Part shown: one piece after another, positions 45,770-56,800 of the stretch | Layout: the number at the start of each line of letters is the position of its first letter | How positions within the stretch are numbered: position 1 is the stretch's first letter | Assembly (NCBI GenBank): GCA_022605405.1 | Contig: JABYQQ010000001.1 | Span: forward strand, 3,720,001-3,784,000 | From: Earliella scabrosa | Taxonomy: Eukaryota > Basidiomycota > Agaricomycetes > Polyporales > Polyporaceae | Length of the DNA: 64,000 nucleotides | Direction: 5' to 3' | Program-made: the position numbers and the translations under genes | The notes under the pieces: model-generated | Told to the model about the DNA's origin: nothing | Database searches by the model: none | The model's input: only the letters and a program-made list of their open reading frames with translations

Positions 45770-48687
45770 ATGTCGGACGCGTTCGTTGTCCATCGGACTA
45801 TTCGCGCTATCGCCGGCTGGGCCGTAGTCTCGTTCTTCACGGAGATCCATGTCATTGGGGACGAGAACGTGCCGAAGCATGGCCCAATCATTGTGTGAGT
45901 CTCGCTCCTTCTACAATCTCATCTGTGGACGATGTGCGCAGCCCATGCAACGATCGCGCAACGGAGTTGGTGCAGTCACAAGAGACAGTCTCCTGCCCCC
46001 CCTCCCGCACCCATGTCCTGCGTCAGCACGCGCGCAGCATGTGCCGCGTCGCGAGCTTCTGCATTACACGTTTTCATGGCGCGGGATATTCACGCACTCG
46101 GAACGTCCGGTGCAGGAAGCGGCGCCGAATTCTAAGTGCGGGAGGAGTTCGACGTAACCCTCCATTATGAGCTGGTCCGGTTATGCCGGCTTGCTGCTAC
46201 TTCCTTCTTCGGAGTCGCATCCCTCGCACCAGGCCCAATCTACTTGCTCTGGGGTCTAATCTGTATGGATTATCAAGCTGCAAATGTCGCTATCTTGGGG
46301 GTTGTACGCGGGTGCCACGCAGCCATAAATGAGCGACTTCTTTGCTATTGCTGGATGCCCAATACGTTTGTGTACTGAAAGATTCTCAAACGTAGAACTG
46401 CAACCCATCACAACATGATGCTCGACCCAGCAGTCTTGTGTATGTAGTGCGAGGAACATATGATTCAGCGCTCTAGTCACTCATTGGTGTATAGCTTGTG
46501 CATTTCCATACAAGAGAATTCTGCACTATTGGGCGAAAGGTGCGTCATCATGTCCTCAACGCTCCTTGACTTGCAATGCACCATATTGATTTCGTCCTTT
46601 TAGCATCCTTGTTTGCGAACCCCGTTGTAAAATACATCCTTACGTCCGCCTGCAACATACCCGTAGATCGCAAGGCCGCAGACAAGCGTCTTCTCTTCCG
46701 TGGGACGTTCCGCGTCTTGGCTGAGGGCAAGGCAGTGGCCTTGTTCCCAGAGGGCACTAGCTATACTGAACCACACATCATGCAAGTCAAGGACGGTGCG
46801 GCATGGGCCGCCCTGGAGTACATGAAGTGGGCAAAGGAAAATCCAGACAAGGTTAGGAAGGGAGCGGAGGAGGTCATGATCGTCCCAGCCGCGATTGTCT
46901 ACACCAACAAATCGAAGTATCGCAGCCAGGTCAGTCTACTATTGAGGTCATATGTGACGATGCTTTGTTGACGTCTTACGTCCTACAGGTGATCATGGAG
47001 TACGTATTGCCTCGCATGATTCATGAGGAATAGAGTTTCATACTTGACCTGCGTAGGTTCGGTCAACCTATCAAGATTACAGACTACATGGACCAGTTCA
47101 TGTCCGCAGCCGAAGGAGCATCGCGAGGAGCGGTCAAGCGATTGACAGCGGCCATTGAAAGAGAGCTCACCCAGGCCACTATCAACGCTCCCGACTGGTC
47201 AGTGGCATCATATATCACATCGCGCTGGTTCTCATAGTCATCATATTCAGGGACACCCTCTATGCTGCTCGGATGGCACGGGACCTCTTGTGGCCTGATG
47301 AACGGTCCATTAACTTGGATGAATTTGTGCCGATTTCTCAGACGTATGCTTTCGGTTCCGGTTTTTTCACCGAACTCAGTCATGCTGATTCCTGCCCGCA
47401 GCCTGGTGGACCTCTTCTCCACACCTGACCTCGTTCCGAACATCAATACTATCAGAAGACATCTCCTCACGTACTACTCATTGCTAGAGTCGACTCACCT
47501 TACCAATGCTGTCCTGTCTTCCCTACCGCTGCCAGCTACGCTCGACCCTCGTCAACCGGTCCCTCTTCCCAGCCGTCTGTTGACGCTCAGCATCCTGATC
47601 CGGGATACGATGGCGCTGATCGTCCACCTTCCCTTCTCTATCCTACCTCTGGTGATCCATGCTCCTGCATACGTGATGGGCCGCATCGGCGCGCGTCTAG
47701 TCGAGGATGAGGAGGAGACGCAAGCCCAGAATAAGGTGGTATTCGGCTTGCTGCTCCTGCTTGTGGTATATTCTGCTGCGTTCTTCTTCGTCTGGGCGTT
47801 CTTGTGGTATACGCCGGTCGGCGCGCTTGTCGCGCTCGCTTTCGTCTTCTTATTCGCTATGTACCACAATCGACTGATCAATGGTGAGCATTTGACATCT
47901 CCCGTCAGCCCGGCCTTGTCTGACATGTCTGTCACCTCACACAGATAGCTATGATCGGTAAGTGCTGCGCTGCGGCCGTAAAGTCGTGAAGTCCATTGCT
48001 CTTTCTGACATGCATTCTGATCCCCACAGCGTTAAGCGCGTTGTCGCCGCCTGGCGCGTCCTCGTCGGCGTTTGGGCACCAAAGCGATGGGACTTGTCTC
48101 TCCCTGCGGTCGCACAGTACACCGTTCCCCGAATCCCGCCAGAGAACCCGTGGATAGACCGCTCAAAAGCCAAAGCGAAGTCCCGGCCGGTTACGCCCTC
48201 CATATCAGCCTCTGCTTCCTCGCCTTCACTCTCCTCGGACTCGTCAACTTCGGGCACTCAGCCAAAGTCCTCCGGGAAGCGCCGCCGTCCACCTTCGCGC
48301 CGGCTCATCCGCCACGTCCTCCGTGCCCGCGTGGAGGCCGCAAAGGCGCTCGCGTCGCTCTTTGCGCAGCTCGAGCGCGCGCCCGAGGACAAGCGCGTCT
48401 GCGCGTCCGTGCATCTCGCCCGGGCTTTCGGGGGCCAGGTCGACCTGCCGGACGAGACTCGCGAGACGAAGGAGGGGGTCGAGGCACTGACGGAGCCAAT
48501 CGGGTGGCGGAGGGCGCGCGAGGTCGTGGCGTACCTGCGCGCTCGCGGGGCCAAGTTCCGGGCTCTGGAGAGCCGCGTCGAGGGCGACTGGGCGGCGCTG
48601 AGTGACGATGGCGAGGGCACTGACAGCGAAGCCGTCAGCAGCTCGAGGGAGGATGACATCGTGTGGGTGTCCCCGAGCCAGCATTGA
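45770..48687 (+). CDS. Glycerolipid acyltransferase (PlsC / Sct1-Gpt2 type), copy 1
   Basis: ER enzyme acylating glycerol 3-phosphate or a related acceptor in phospholipid synthesis. Ten exons: 45770-45894, 46396-46439, 46495-46539, 46604-46929, 46989-46999, 47057-47197, 47251-47343, 47402-47883, 47945-47957, 48030-48687; 645 aa. The acceptor block HHNMMLD (HX4D, His47-Asp52), RILHYWAK, the FPEGTS block (119-124) and IVPAAIVYTNKS are typical of PF01553. Two helices near LLLLLVVYSAAFFFVW follow, then a cytosolic Ser-rich tail ending DDIVWVSPSQH. Exons 5 and 9 are 11 and 13 nt; intron 1 is 501 nt. The domain order resembles yeast Sct1/Gpt2, but lysophosphatidic acid acyltransferase activity cannot be excluded. 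Confidence 0.88.
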
Positions 48688-50115
48688 GAGTCGAGCTGTC
48701 CGGTTTGGCCTGCCCTGTCACCTGCGGGGGGTCGCGCATGTGCCCCACTCCTGCTCGCTCTCATCATCATCTCGGCACATCTCTTCCTTCTTCTATCTTA
48801 CTCTGGAATGTGCTTGCGCTATATCGCGTTGGCTCGGACACCCTACTCATGAATCGATAGTTACGATGGTCTGGTCGAGTAGTGCTCTCGGAGCATGAAT
48901 CTCGACGGGTCTTAATGTCATGTATGCGGATACTGCGGACGAATGTACCCACGCAAAGGCTAACGGCGGCGTATGCGCCAGTGGCAAATCCAGTCACCGA
49001 GTGAAAGGGCCCAATCCGAATCGAACCCAGGGCGACGACGGCCATGGGAAGCGAGCTCGTCACTGCACTGGAGTCGGGCATTGCGGTCTGCTCCGCAACG
49101 CTGTCCGCCGTCACCTACGCGAGCAAAGGTACTTGCGTCGTCGAATCGGAATGTACGTCGCTGATGCGGAGGAAGTGCGGTTGGACAAACGTTAGACCTT
49201 GGCAACAGGGATCCGAGGGGGTTTCGTAAGTCGGGATCCCTTCCGTGCCCGACCCACCCCGCGTGTAAGTTCACGGTACAGCCCGCCTCTCGATCTGACG
49301 CCACTCGGTGCCGGGATAGACACATTAGAGTTTGCAGCCGTCCGACCCAATCGTAGCCGTCGACGCCACGGCCTGCAAAAGCGCAAGTCTTCTGCCAGTC
49401 TCGTCCAGGCGCACCATCTGGTACATAATGAGGAACGTGCCGTGGCTATCTTAGCCTCATCAATTGAAGCTAACGGCATGCTCACCCCTGGTGCTTGCCC
49501 TCAAGAGTTCTGGGTGGGAATGCCGGGGCTGCAGGACCGAGCGAACCCGACGCGCGGAGTGCGTCCGACGGGTGGACTCGTGCGAGCACACGTCGAAGAA
49601 ACGCACGATCGGCACGTCGGTGGCAACAGAGTGACAGTCAACCATGAATTCGTCCCCTAGCGGGTGAGAGGACGCGGGGGGACATTGACCCAGCTTCACC
49701 TCACCCTGCCGGCGGGAATGAAGAACGTCCGCTCATCCAGCACTATGTGAAGGGAACTTGCAGTGCAGAACGCGCTCCTGGTTCCCACCAGAAGTCGTAG
49801 TCCAATCGTGAGGGTCGTGCAGGAAGAATGTGATGTCTGTATTCACCTCAAGTCGTGACCGATAGTGATGGGCATTGGCGACGAGGTGCATCTAGCTGCA
49901 GTTTCTTGGGTGAGTATCAACGGTCTATGTGGGTTCCATTTGCGATAAAAGGGGGCGATTTACTGCGCGTTCCGCATAGCTGGAAGGTCTGTATGGTATA
50001 TTATCCACGAGACGGTGTACCTGTTAATACAAGAGGGAGTAGAAATCGTGCATGGGGTAACAAGCGTGCTACAGGAGGTGCGCAACGGGTCATTTTGTCA
50101 GTGAAGAACGCGATG
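48688..50115. other. 1.4-kb region without a recognised gene
   Basis: The best coding-like piece is on the minus strand at 48900-49120, after an acceptor-like CTCGCGTAG, with a hydrophobic stretch (MAVVALGS, GFATGAYAAVSL); it could be the last exon of an unidentified membrane protein. Upstream exons could not be joined. The rest shows nothing. Confidence 0.35.
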
Positions 50116-51000
50116 CTAGCCGTCGATAGGGCGGTATGCACGGTTACCGGCAGCCCAACGGTGACCCCTGTTAGCGGAGATACCAGTTGTGACCACACCG
50201 GCCGTGACGAGGACGCCGAGAATCCAGGATACTATGTTTAGAACATACGCCAGACCTGCACCGAGGGTCAATGCCAGGCCAACGACGAAGATGAGGACAC
50301 ACGCACCAGGACGAGCACGGTCGAACGTGGGGAACATTTCGGTGCGGTACAAGTGCGTCACAATGGAGAACGCAGCGATCTGCGACAGCACTGGGGGATC
50401 GACGGGAAGTCGGCTCACGCGAGCAGGGTCTCAAAGGCTGAAATAGCACTCACCGTGCAATGCCACCAGGACCGACGCGGACTTCCAGATGCGCCTCCTC
50501 CGCGAGTGCGTCGTCACACCGAACATGATCGCGAGGCAAGCGACGACAGCGAACCCGATGCCGAGCTCACCAAAGTAGCTCGCGGTGCCCCAGATCATGC
50601 AGAACTTCTTGTTCTCCTTCTCGCACCCGTCCTGGACGCGCATAGGGAACGGCCGACACTCGTAGTTGGCGTACTTGATGGTGCCATTGTTGGGACCCGG
50701 GATTTCGATGATGTTGGTCTGGCAGCGTCGGTTCAGGCCGTATTCCACGACGACCTTGTTGTGGATGATGTCCGCGCCCTTTGTGACGAACCTGGGCGTG
50801 CGCGGGCCGTGAGCACATTACCTGGAGTTGAAGCGAGGGCCTGGGACAGACCAATCCGGGCGCTGGACGGAGACGACATTCTGTGCGGGTTGGGTTTCAG
50901 TTATCCAACTTCACTGGCGTGCGAAGCCATCGGGCCGGCTCACCAGGATCAACGTCCCGAGCACGGCGAAAAATGCAAGAACGTAGGACAGCTTCCTCAT
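50116..51000 (-). CDS. Small four-helix membrane protein, unknown family
   Basis: I do not recognise the family. Four exons on the minus strand, 51000-50944, 50880-50822, 50791-50454 and 50390-50116, give 242 aa in a clean frame. MRKLSYVLAFFAVLGTLIL is the first hydrophobic segment (anchor or signal). It is followed by an extracytoplasmic region of about 90 residues containing four cysteines (RRCQTN, YECRPF, DGCEKE, FCMIWG) and a possible N-glycosylation site in PNNGT. Three more helices follow: FGELGIGFAVVACLAIMFG, GACVLIFVVGLALTLGAG and VLNIVSWILGVLVTAGVV. The tail ends AYRPIDG. The paired cysteines suggest disulfides. Such Cys-looped tetraspan proteins occur across basidiomycetes, but a function cannot be given. 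tRNA-His lies just upstream on the opposite strand. Confidence 0.75.
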
Positions 51001-51212
51001 AGCTGTAGAGCGGCCTCGAGATGAGAGTAGCGGTCAAGAGGGGAGGGTGATAGACCGTGGAGAAAGAGGCGAGGCTGGCTGAGCCATCCGCGACTCGCAG
51101 TATTCGCGCCTCGGCCAACACGAACGGGGGTAGCGGCATACCCGTTCTAGACACAATGACGTAGCTCAAGGAGTCTGCACATTATGTATTTTGGTTGACT
51201 CCTTTCCATCAG

Positions 51213-51294
51213 GTCCTTGTCGATTAGTGGTTAGATCATCACGTTGTGGGAACACAAAACCGTGAAGACGGAGGCTCGAATCCTCCCTGGGACA
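51213..51294 (+). tRNA. tRNA-His (GTG) with a 10-nt intron
   Basis: A cloverleaf can be drawn. Acceptor GTCCTTG/CTGGGAC has one T-T mismatch at position 6-67. The D arm is GATT/GATC with loop AGTGGTTA. The anticodon stem TCACG/CGTGA is perfect, and the T arm GGAGG/CCTCC has loop CTCGAAT. The anticodon GTG is at 51246-51248. The loop only closes if ten bases (51250-51259, GAACACAAAA) are removed one base after the anticodon, the standard site of nuclear tRNA introns. The discriminator is A73, as in eukaryotic tRNA-His, where G-1 is added later. A T5 run follows. Confidence 0.85.
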
Positions 51295-51296
51295 TC

Positions 51297-51301
51297 TTTT
51301 T
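51297..51301 (+). terminator. Polymerase III terminator of tRNA-His
   Basis: TTTTT begins three bases after the end of the mature tRNA sequence, the usual RNA polymerase III stop. Confidence 0.7.
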
Positions 51302-51432
51302 CGTGAATAATCATTGTTCCAAGGAGGTACTCCCAACGACGAGCAAGCATCTATTTTCGTCCTATGAAGAAGGTCCAAGTTGGTTTATAGATAAACAGGT
51401 CGTAAGTGTCGTGATATGTAGACTAGGGACAC

Positions 51433-53531
51433 CTAATACTGATACTCGTCGTCTGGGTAGTCCACCTCGTACAGTCTGAGTGTCTCGTTCCAGTCCCGTT
51501 TTCTCCGCCGCCTCACAGAGAAGTACTTCGCCTTGCTGGCCCACCGACCGCGCACCCTACCCTTCTCCCTTCCTCCAGTCTCGGCGAAGTAGGTCTCCGG
51601 ATCCTCTGGAAGACCAAGAGTACCGATAGCGAGTTCCATCACGCGTCGGTGCAGGTCCTTCCTCTTCTCGCGCATTTCCTGCAACGCAGGCTTTCCGATC
51701 AAAAGGAGGCGGGTCAGCGAAGCCAGCGCGCGGAACGCAGACACCGCGTCCTCCATCCACCGCAAGCTCATCCACATCGCGGCGGGGACGAGCACCGCCG
51801 TGACCGCCGCGAAGGGGAGCGTGACCAGCATCGCGAAGAAGTAGAGGCAGAGGCCGGACATGAGCCCGTAGGTGAGCTTGTACTGCGCGATCTCGTCGTA
51901 GGTGTCCCAGACCGGTCCGGTCCGCTTGAACTGGTGCACCGCGATGAACGTGGTCACGAATATGGGCAGCCAGAGTAGGAGGCCGGGGAGCGATATGGTG
52001 ATGAGAACGAGGGCCCAAAGGGACCGAAGGCCAATGCGGTATACTATGATTGGCCGTGGCAGAGGGCGTCGGACACGGTTGTCCTTGATACCCCAACGAG
52101 TCAGTTGGTCTTGATACTCCTGCGGGACGTGATCAGCTCTACGTAGCCTGCCTGCTCAAACTTGCAAACCTACCTTGAGGTCCCGGCCAAGTTGGACAAT
52201 CTTCGCGTCTTCGCGAGTGACCTGGTCTGGGGGAGGTGCTTCGCCGTCACTGGACATAGAGGGGTCCGATCGTGGAGCCTCGGCCAGCTTGAACGCTTCG
52301 AGGAATGTCCTGACGACGCGGACATAGTCGCCCAGCGTCATTGTCGTGCCGAGAGGTGCATAGATTCGCGCGGCCAGCTTCGCTATGCGAATTAACCTCC
52401 ATGAAGGCGCATCGAGGGTGCCTGAACTGATCTGCTGGTGCATTTTCGCGGTCAACGCGCGTATCTCGCCATAGTCCACCGGCACTAGGAGCTCCGGGTT
52501 GTCCTAACTGACCGTGAGTACCACTGTCACCACAGAGTGGTAGCGACTTGCCTTGGGTGTAAACCTCATCGGGGAATGGAAGGTTACTAGGACATCGGAA
52601 CGGAAATGCTGGCGGTGCCTGCGCCTTCAACGTGAACAGGGGGCGTACATCATGCTTGCTTGGACGTACATGTAAGTGATTGAACAGGTGAGAACGTCGA
52701 TTTCAAAGTTCGGATTGTGTCGGTTCCGAGAGAGGACGTCCGAGACCAGCCTGGCAACTGATGAGAAGCTTAAAGTTACGGAGTGGTGGGATGAATATGA
52801 GGAACCAACCTCCAGTCTTAAGTGGAGCAATAGTAGGATGGTACCTGCTCATTCCTTCGGGGAACAGGCACACGGCATCACCGAGTTCTAAAGCCTGTGT
52901 GACACATGAGTCCGAGCCTGGGACAAAGACATGCTAGACAGCACTACGCACCTCCATGAGATGTTGCATTACCTGGGTGTTGTCGACTTCCCCATTCTCA
53001 TAGTCTTTACGGCGTTGTATGGGAACCGTGCCCGCAGACTCGATCAACCAGCTGGTGAAGGTTTTCTTTCCAAATTGCGTGGCCTTCGCAGTCAACCTTA
53101 GAAGATTCCGTTTCTACGACAACGAGGTGAGACAGCGTTACAAGCAGGATATCAAAGAAGCCTCGAACCCTCGACGGAATGGACGTGACTAGAAGTCTGT
53201 TCGGCGGACATCATGGAGGAGGGACAGCTGTCACATGGGCGAGAAACTTACAAGGCATCCGTGAGCGAGTTGCTATGGTTTGCGCATACGATGCTGATTC
53301 TCCTTGAGTGAAAGCTAGTTCCCCGGGACCATTGATTAGACTCACCAGGGTACTCCTCTCGGAGGTATCACATCAACGTTCTCAACCACTATGGTACCAT
53401 AGAAGATCTTGAGAACAAACTTGAAGAGCCAACTGCCATTCCTCTGAGCCGCGTTTCGTTTGTAAGGGTCGAGTGCCGCACCGAATAAATAAATAGGACC
53501 AGGGTGTTGGCGAGCCCTTCAGCTCCACCAT
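51433..53531 (-). CDS. Glycerol-3-phosphate-type acyltransferase, copy 2
   Basis: ER glycerolipid acyltransferase distinct from the copy at 45770. Ten exons on the minus strand: 53531-53482, 53441-53346, 53293-53252, 53196-53169, 53113-52952, 52894-52810, 52757-52670, 52618-52552, 52503-52174, 52119-51433; 544 aa. MVELKGSPTPWSYLFIR starts the protein. The acceptor block is NHSNSLTD (His55, Asp61; one residue longer than NHX4D), then GTVPIQRRKDY, FPEGMS (137-142) and LLTCSITYM-like substrate-binding sequence. After GEIRALTAKMHQQI, a C-terminal part with two or three helices (LVLITISLPGLLLWL, LMSGLCLYFFAML) is typical of Sct1/Gpt2 relatives. Intron 8 begins GCAAGT, a GC-AG intron. The gene is divergent from RRP12, 311 bp apart. 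The acyl acceptor is not proven. Confidence 0.88.
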
Positions 53532-53842
53532 GGCAAAGCAAGAAACGCGACAAGTGGTAACTATATCTTGGTGTAGATTCAGCAGAAGCAACAGACAACG
53601 TGTGAGGGTGGTGAGAAAGAAAGTCAGCAAAAGGGTCAGAATGGTGAAGCTGAGCAAGCTCGGGGGACCACACGCAGCACTGAGCAGCCCTGTCGCCCCC
53701 GTCATTGCGCCAAGCCTACCCCGCATTTCCGGGCCGCCTGGTCCGCGGCCCACCCAAAAATGGCAAGTAGCAGCATGCCCTCGAGCTTCTTTTTTGCAAG
53801 TTTTTCCTCATCGTCCGCGACGGCGTCCAGGACAGACCAGCC
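53532..53842. promoter_or_regulatory. Shared divergent promoter, acyltransferase 2 and RRP12
   Basis: 311 bp separate the opposite start codons. Open frames crossing it on the plus strand are chance extensions. No specific regulatory site is claimed. Confidence 0.5.
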
Positions 53843-56800
53843 ATGGCCGACAACGTCGAGAGCGTTCTCCAAAAGATCCGACCGCATACATCCTCCTCTC
53901 TCGCGCACCAGAAGGCTCCTGCAACGCTCCTCCGCGCGATCGAGGCCACTTTCCACGAACAGAACACGGACCCATCGCCGACTGCGTACTTCGCTGCGCT
54001 GCTTACTACTCTCGAAGGTGCCCTCCAGTCATCACAAGCATCCGGTCCAGCTCTTGGAGATGGAGATGTCGTCCCAGCCGTGCTCTATCTGCTCGCTGCC
54101 GTCGCCCCGTGCGTTCCGCATCCAGTGATCCGCTCAAATCTGTCCACCATCCTCTCCTTGACCTCTCGCCTGTTCCCCTCCCTATCCCCACACGCACCAC
54201 CTCTGCGTTCGCAACTTACTTTGTATGGCGTCGTTCTCCAAGCTCTTGACCGGCCGCAACTGGACACGCAAGGCCTTCGTCAGGCGTTCATGACCATCCT
54301 CCAGTTGACTCTCGATCCGCGCCCGAAAGTGAGGAAGAAGGCGGCCGAGGTTATCAGGGATGTTCTCGCAGCACCTCCGCGTCCCCTCATCAAGCATCCC
54401 TTTGCTGAGAAGGTTGCAGAATGGGTCAAGGCTGCCCTCGCAGAAGTCAGCGGAGGCGGACTGCCCAAGTTCAAGGGCAAGAAGGCCGATACAGACGGCT
54501 CCGAGGCTGCGATCCATCTCCTTGCGTTTGTACGACCTGTATTACCTACCCTTCCCGCTGATGTATGTATTCTTTGTTCAATGAGACGGCTGCGGCTCAT
54601 TATTGTTCACGCAGTCGCTGTCTTCGATCACCTCGTCCCTGCTCCTACTACCTCGACTTGGAAACCCATACCTTTCCCAATCGGCGTACTCGATCCTGTC
54701 GGACCTGCTGGTTCTCTCGATGGACGACCCCACAGTGAACCTACAGTCGCATATGTCGGACCTGCTCAAGGTCGTCCTCTCCTCCCCGCCCTTGCGTAGC
54801 GATGCTGGACTCACTGCGGCGTGGGCGGGTGTCCTCGGGAGCACGATGCTCGCATATCACCAAAGTAATGCAGAAGAATGCGCTGCTGAACTGGGCAAGG
54901 TTTGGAAGGCGTTGTGGAACCTGCTTGAATCTCACGACGCCCCGACGCGCAAGGCTGCCGCAGAGGCATTGTCGTCTCTCGGACAGTGCTTCACGCCCTC
55001 CCTGATCGTGGCTGCCGTCAAGGACAGAAAATCGTCTGAACCAAAGAACCCTATCAACAAGATGATCGCGCAGACGACGAAGGCGTTGGACTCTATCACG
55101 TATGCTAGCGCCATCCCGGAAATACTATCCATCGTGTCATCTCTGATAGAAAACCTACGGTATCGCAATGGGTCGAGGAAGAACTCGACTGCCGCTGAGC
55201 AGCTCATGCTTCCTTTGATCACAAAGGTGGCCGAACTACGGATACAGAAGACCTTCGAGCACAAGGAGGCCGCAGACGCTACGCTGGGAACTGCCATGCG
55301 GATCCTTGGCCCCGAAGTTCTTCTACGCACTCTGCCTCTGAACTTGGAGACTGTCGACAGGTAAGCTGCTTGATATCCTTATCGCTTCCTGTGCTGACCT
55401 CAGTGCAGACAGGCCGGCCGTGAACCTCGCGCATTCTTGCTACCGTTGCTCGCGCAGCCACACCCATCTCCCCTCAGCCACTTTTTGTCGTATTTCGTGC
55501 CATTGACGGAACGAATGTTCGACCTTCACACGACGGCTGAAGCAGAAGGACGACAGTCAGAAGCCAAGGTCTGGAACGTGCTCGTCGAGCAGATCTGGAT
55601 GGGGCTTCCTGGGTATTGTTGGGGTACGGCCGATCTGAAGCAGGTATGGTTTGTCGCTATCATTTGTGTCTTGCAACATACTGACATAATATGCTTATCT
55701 AGTCGCTCACGCCGCAGTTCTCGCAACTGCTGTCGCAGCTCCTGTACAACCAGCCTGAACTGCGCCCGCCCGTCCTGCGAGCCCTCAAGATCATGGTCGA
55801 GTCTAATGTTGCCCTTGCGAGCGAGGACATGGACCAAATTGCCAAACTGCCCGAGACTGTGCGCGCGGACGCGATCTCGGCGGCACAGGCACAGGAGAAC
55901 GTTGCCTTCCTCCGCACTCAGGCTGAGAGCTGGCTGGCTGTGCTCTTCAATGTCTTCAGCAGTGTTGGGCGCGACAACCAGCATATGGTCGGCGATGTGA
56001 TCAGCGCTTGGATCGCTATCGCCGACGCCAAGGTTCGTCCGTGTTTTGATATCTTGCGCAGAGTTACAGCTCGAGCTCACGTTTTCTGAAGGAAGTAGCG
56101 CAGGCCTACCGCAAGCTCATCGAGCTGTTCAAGCAGAGCCTCGCTAAGTCTCACGCCGCCCCCACGAAGGGTCCAGCGTCTGACAGCATGACTGTTGTCA
56201 CCCAAGACCTGCTCCTGCTCGTTCTACCATACCTCTCGCCAGACGACGCGACCGCACTCTTGAATATGTATCTCGGCAGTGATGTCCTCGAGAGCAAGGA
56301 CAATGGCGTCCAGAAGCGTGGTTACAAAATACTGGCCAGGCTCGTCGAGAGCGGCAAGGTCGATGTCGACGCAGCTGCTGTACTGAAGAAGCTCGAGGGT
56401 TTGGTGGACGGCCTGGCGGCAGCTGCGAAGAAGGACCGCTTCCATCTCCTTACCTCCCTCATACCCACCATTCCTGCAGACTCGTTGCATCTCCTCCCAT
56501 CCATCATCCCAGAAGCTGTCCTAGGTACCAAGGAGCCGTCGGAGAAGGCGCGGAACGCCGCTTTCGACCTCATCGTTGCCATGGGTAAAAAGATGACCGC
56601 CGGCGGTGTCGTGAAGCGTCAAAATATCGAGGGCATGGACGAGGACGGCGCTGGTGACGGTATGCTCATATCATGCCTGATCGAACCCTCGCTCACTCGC
56701 CGCTTTCCAGCCACCGCGAACATCGAGGAATACCTGACTATGATCGCAGGTGGCTTGGCTGGTGCAACCCCCCACATGATTAGCGCCACGGTTACCGCCA

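Noticed and set aside
53530..54249. 239-aa plus ORF overlapping the RRP12 start
   Set aside because: Lies in another frame across the divergent promoter; RRP12 exon 1 in its own frame has the conserved protein.
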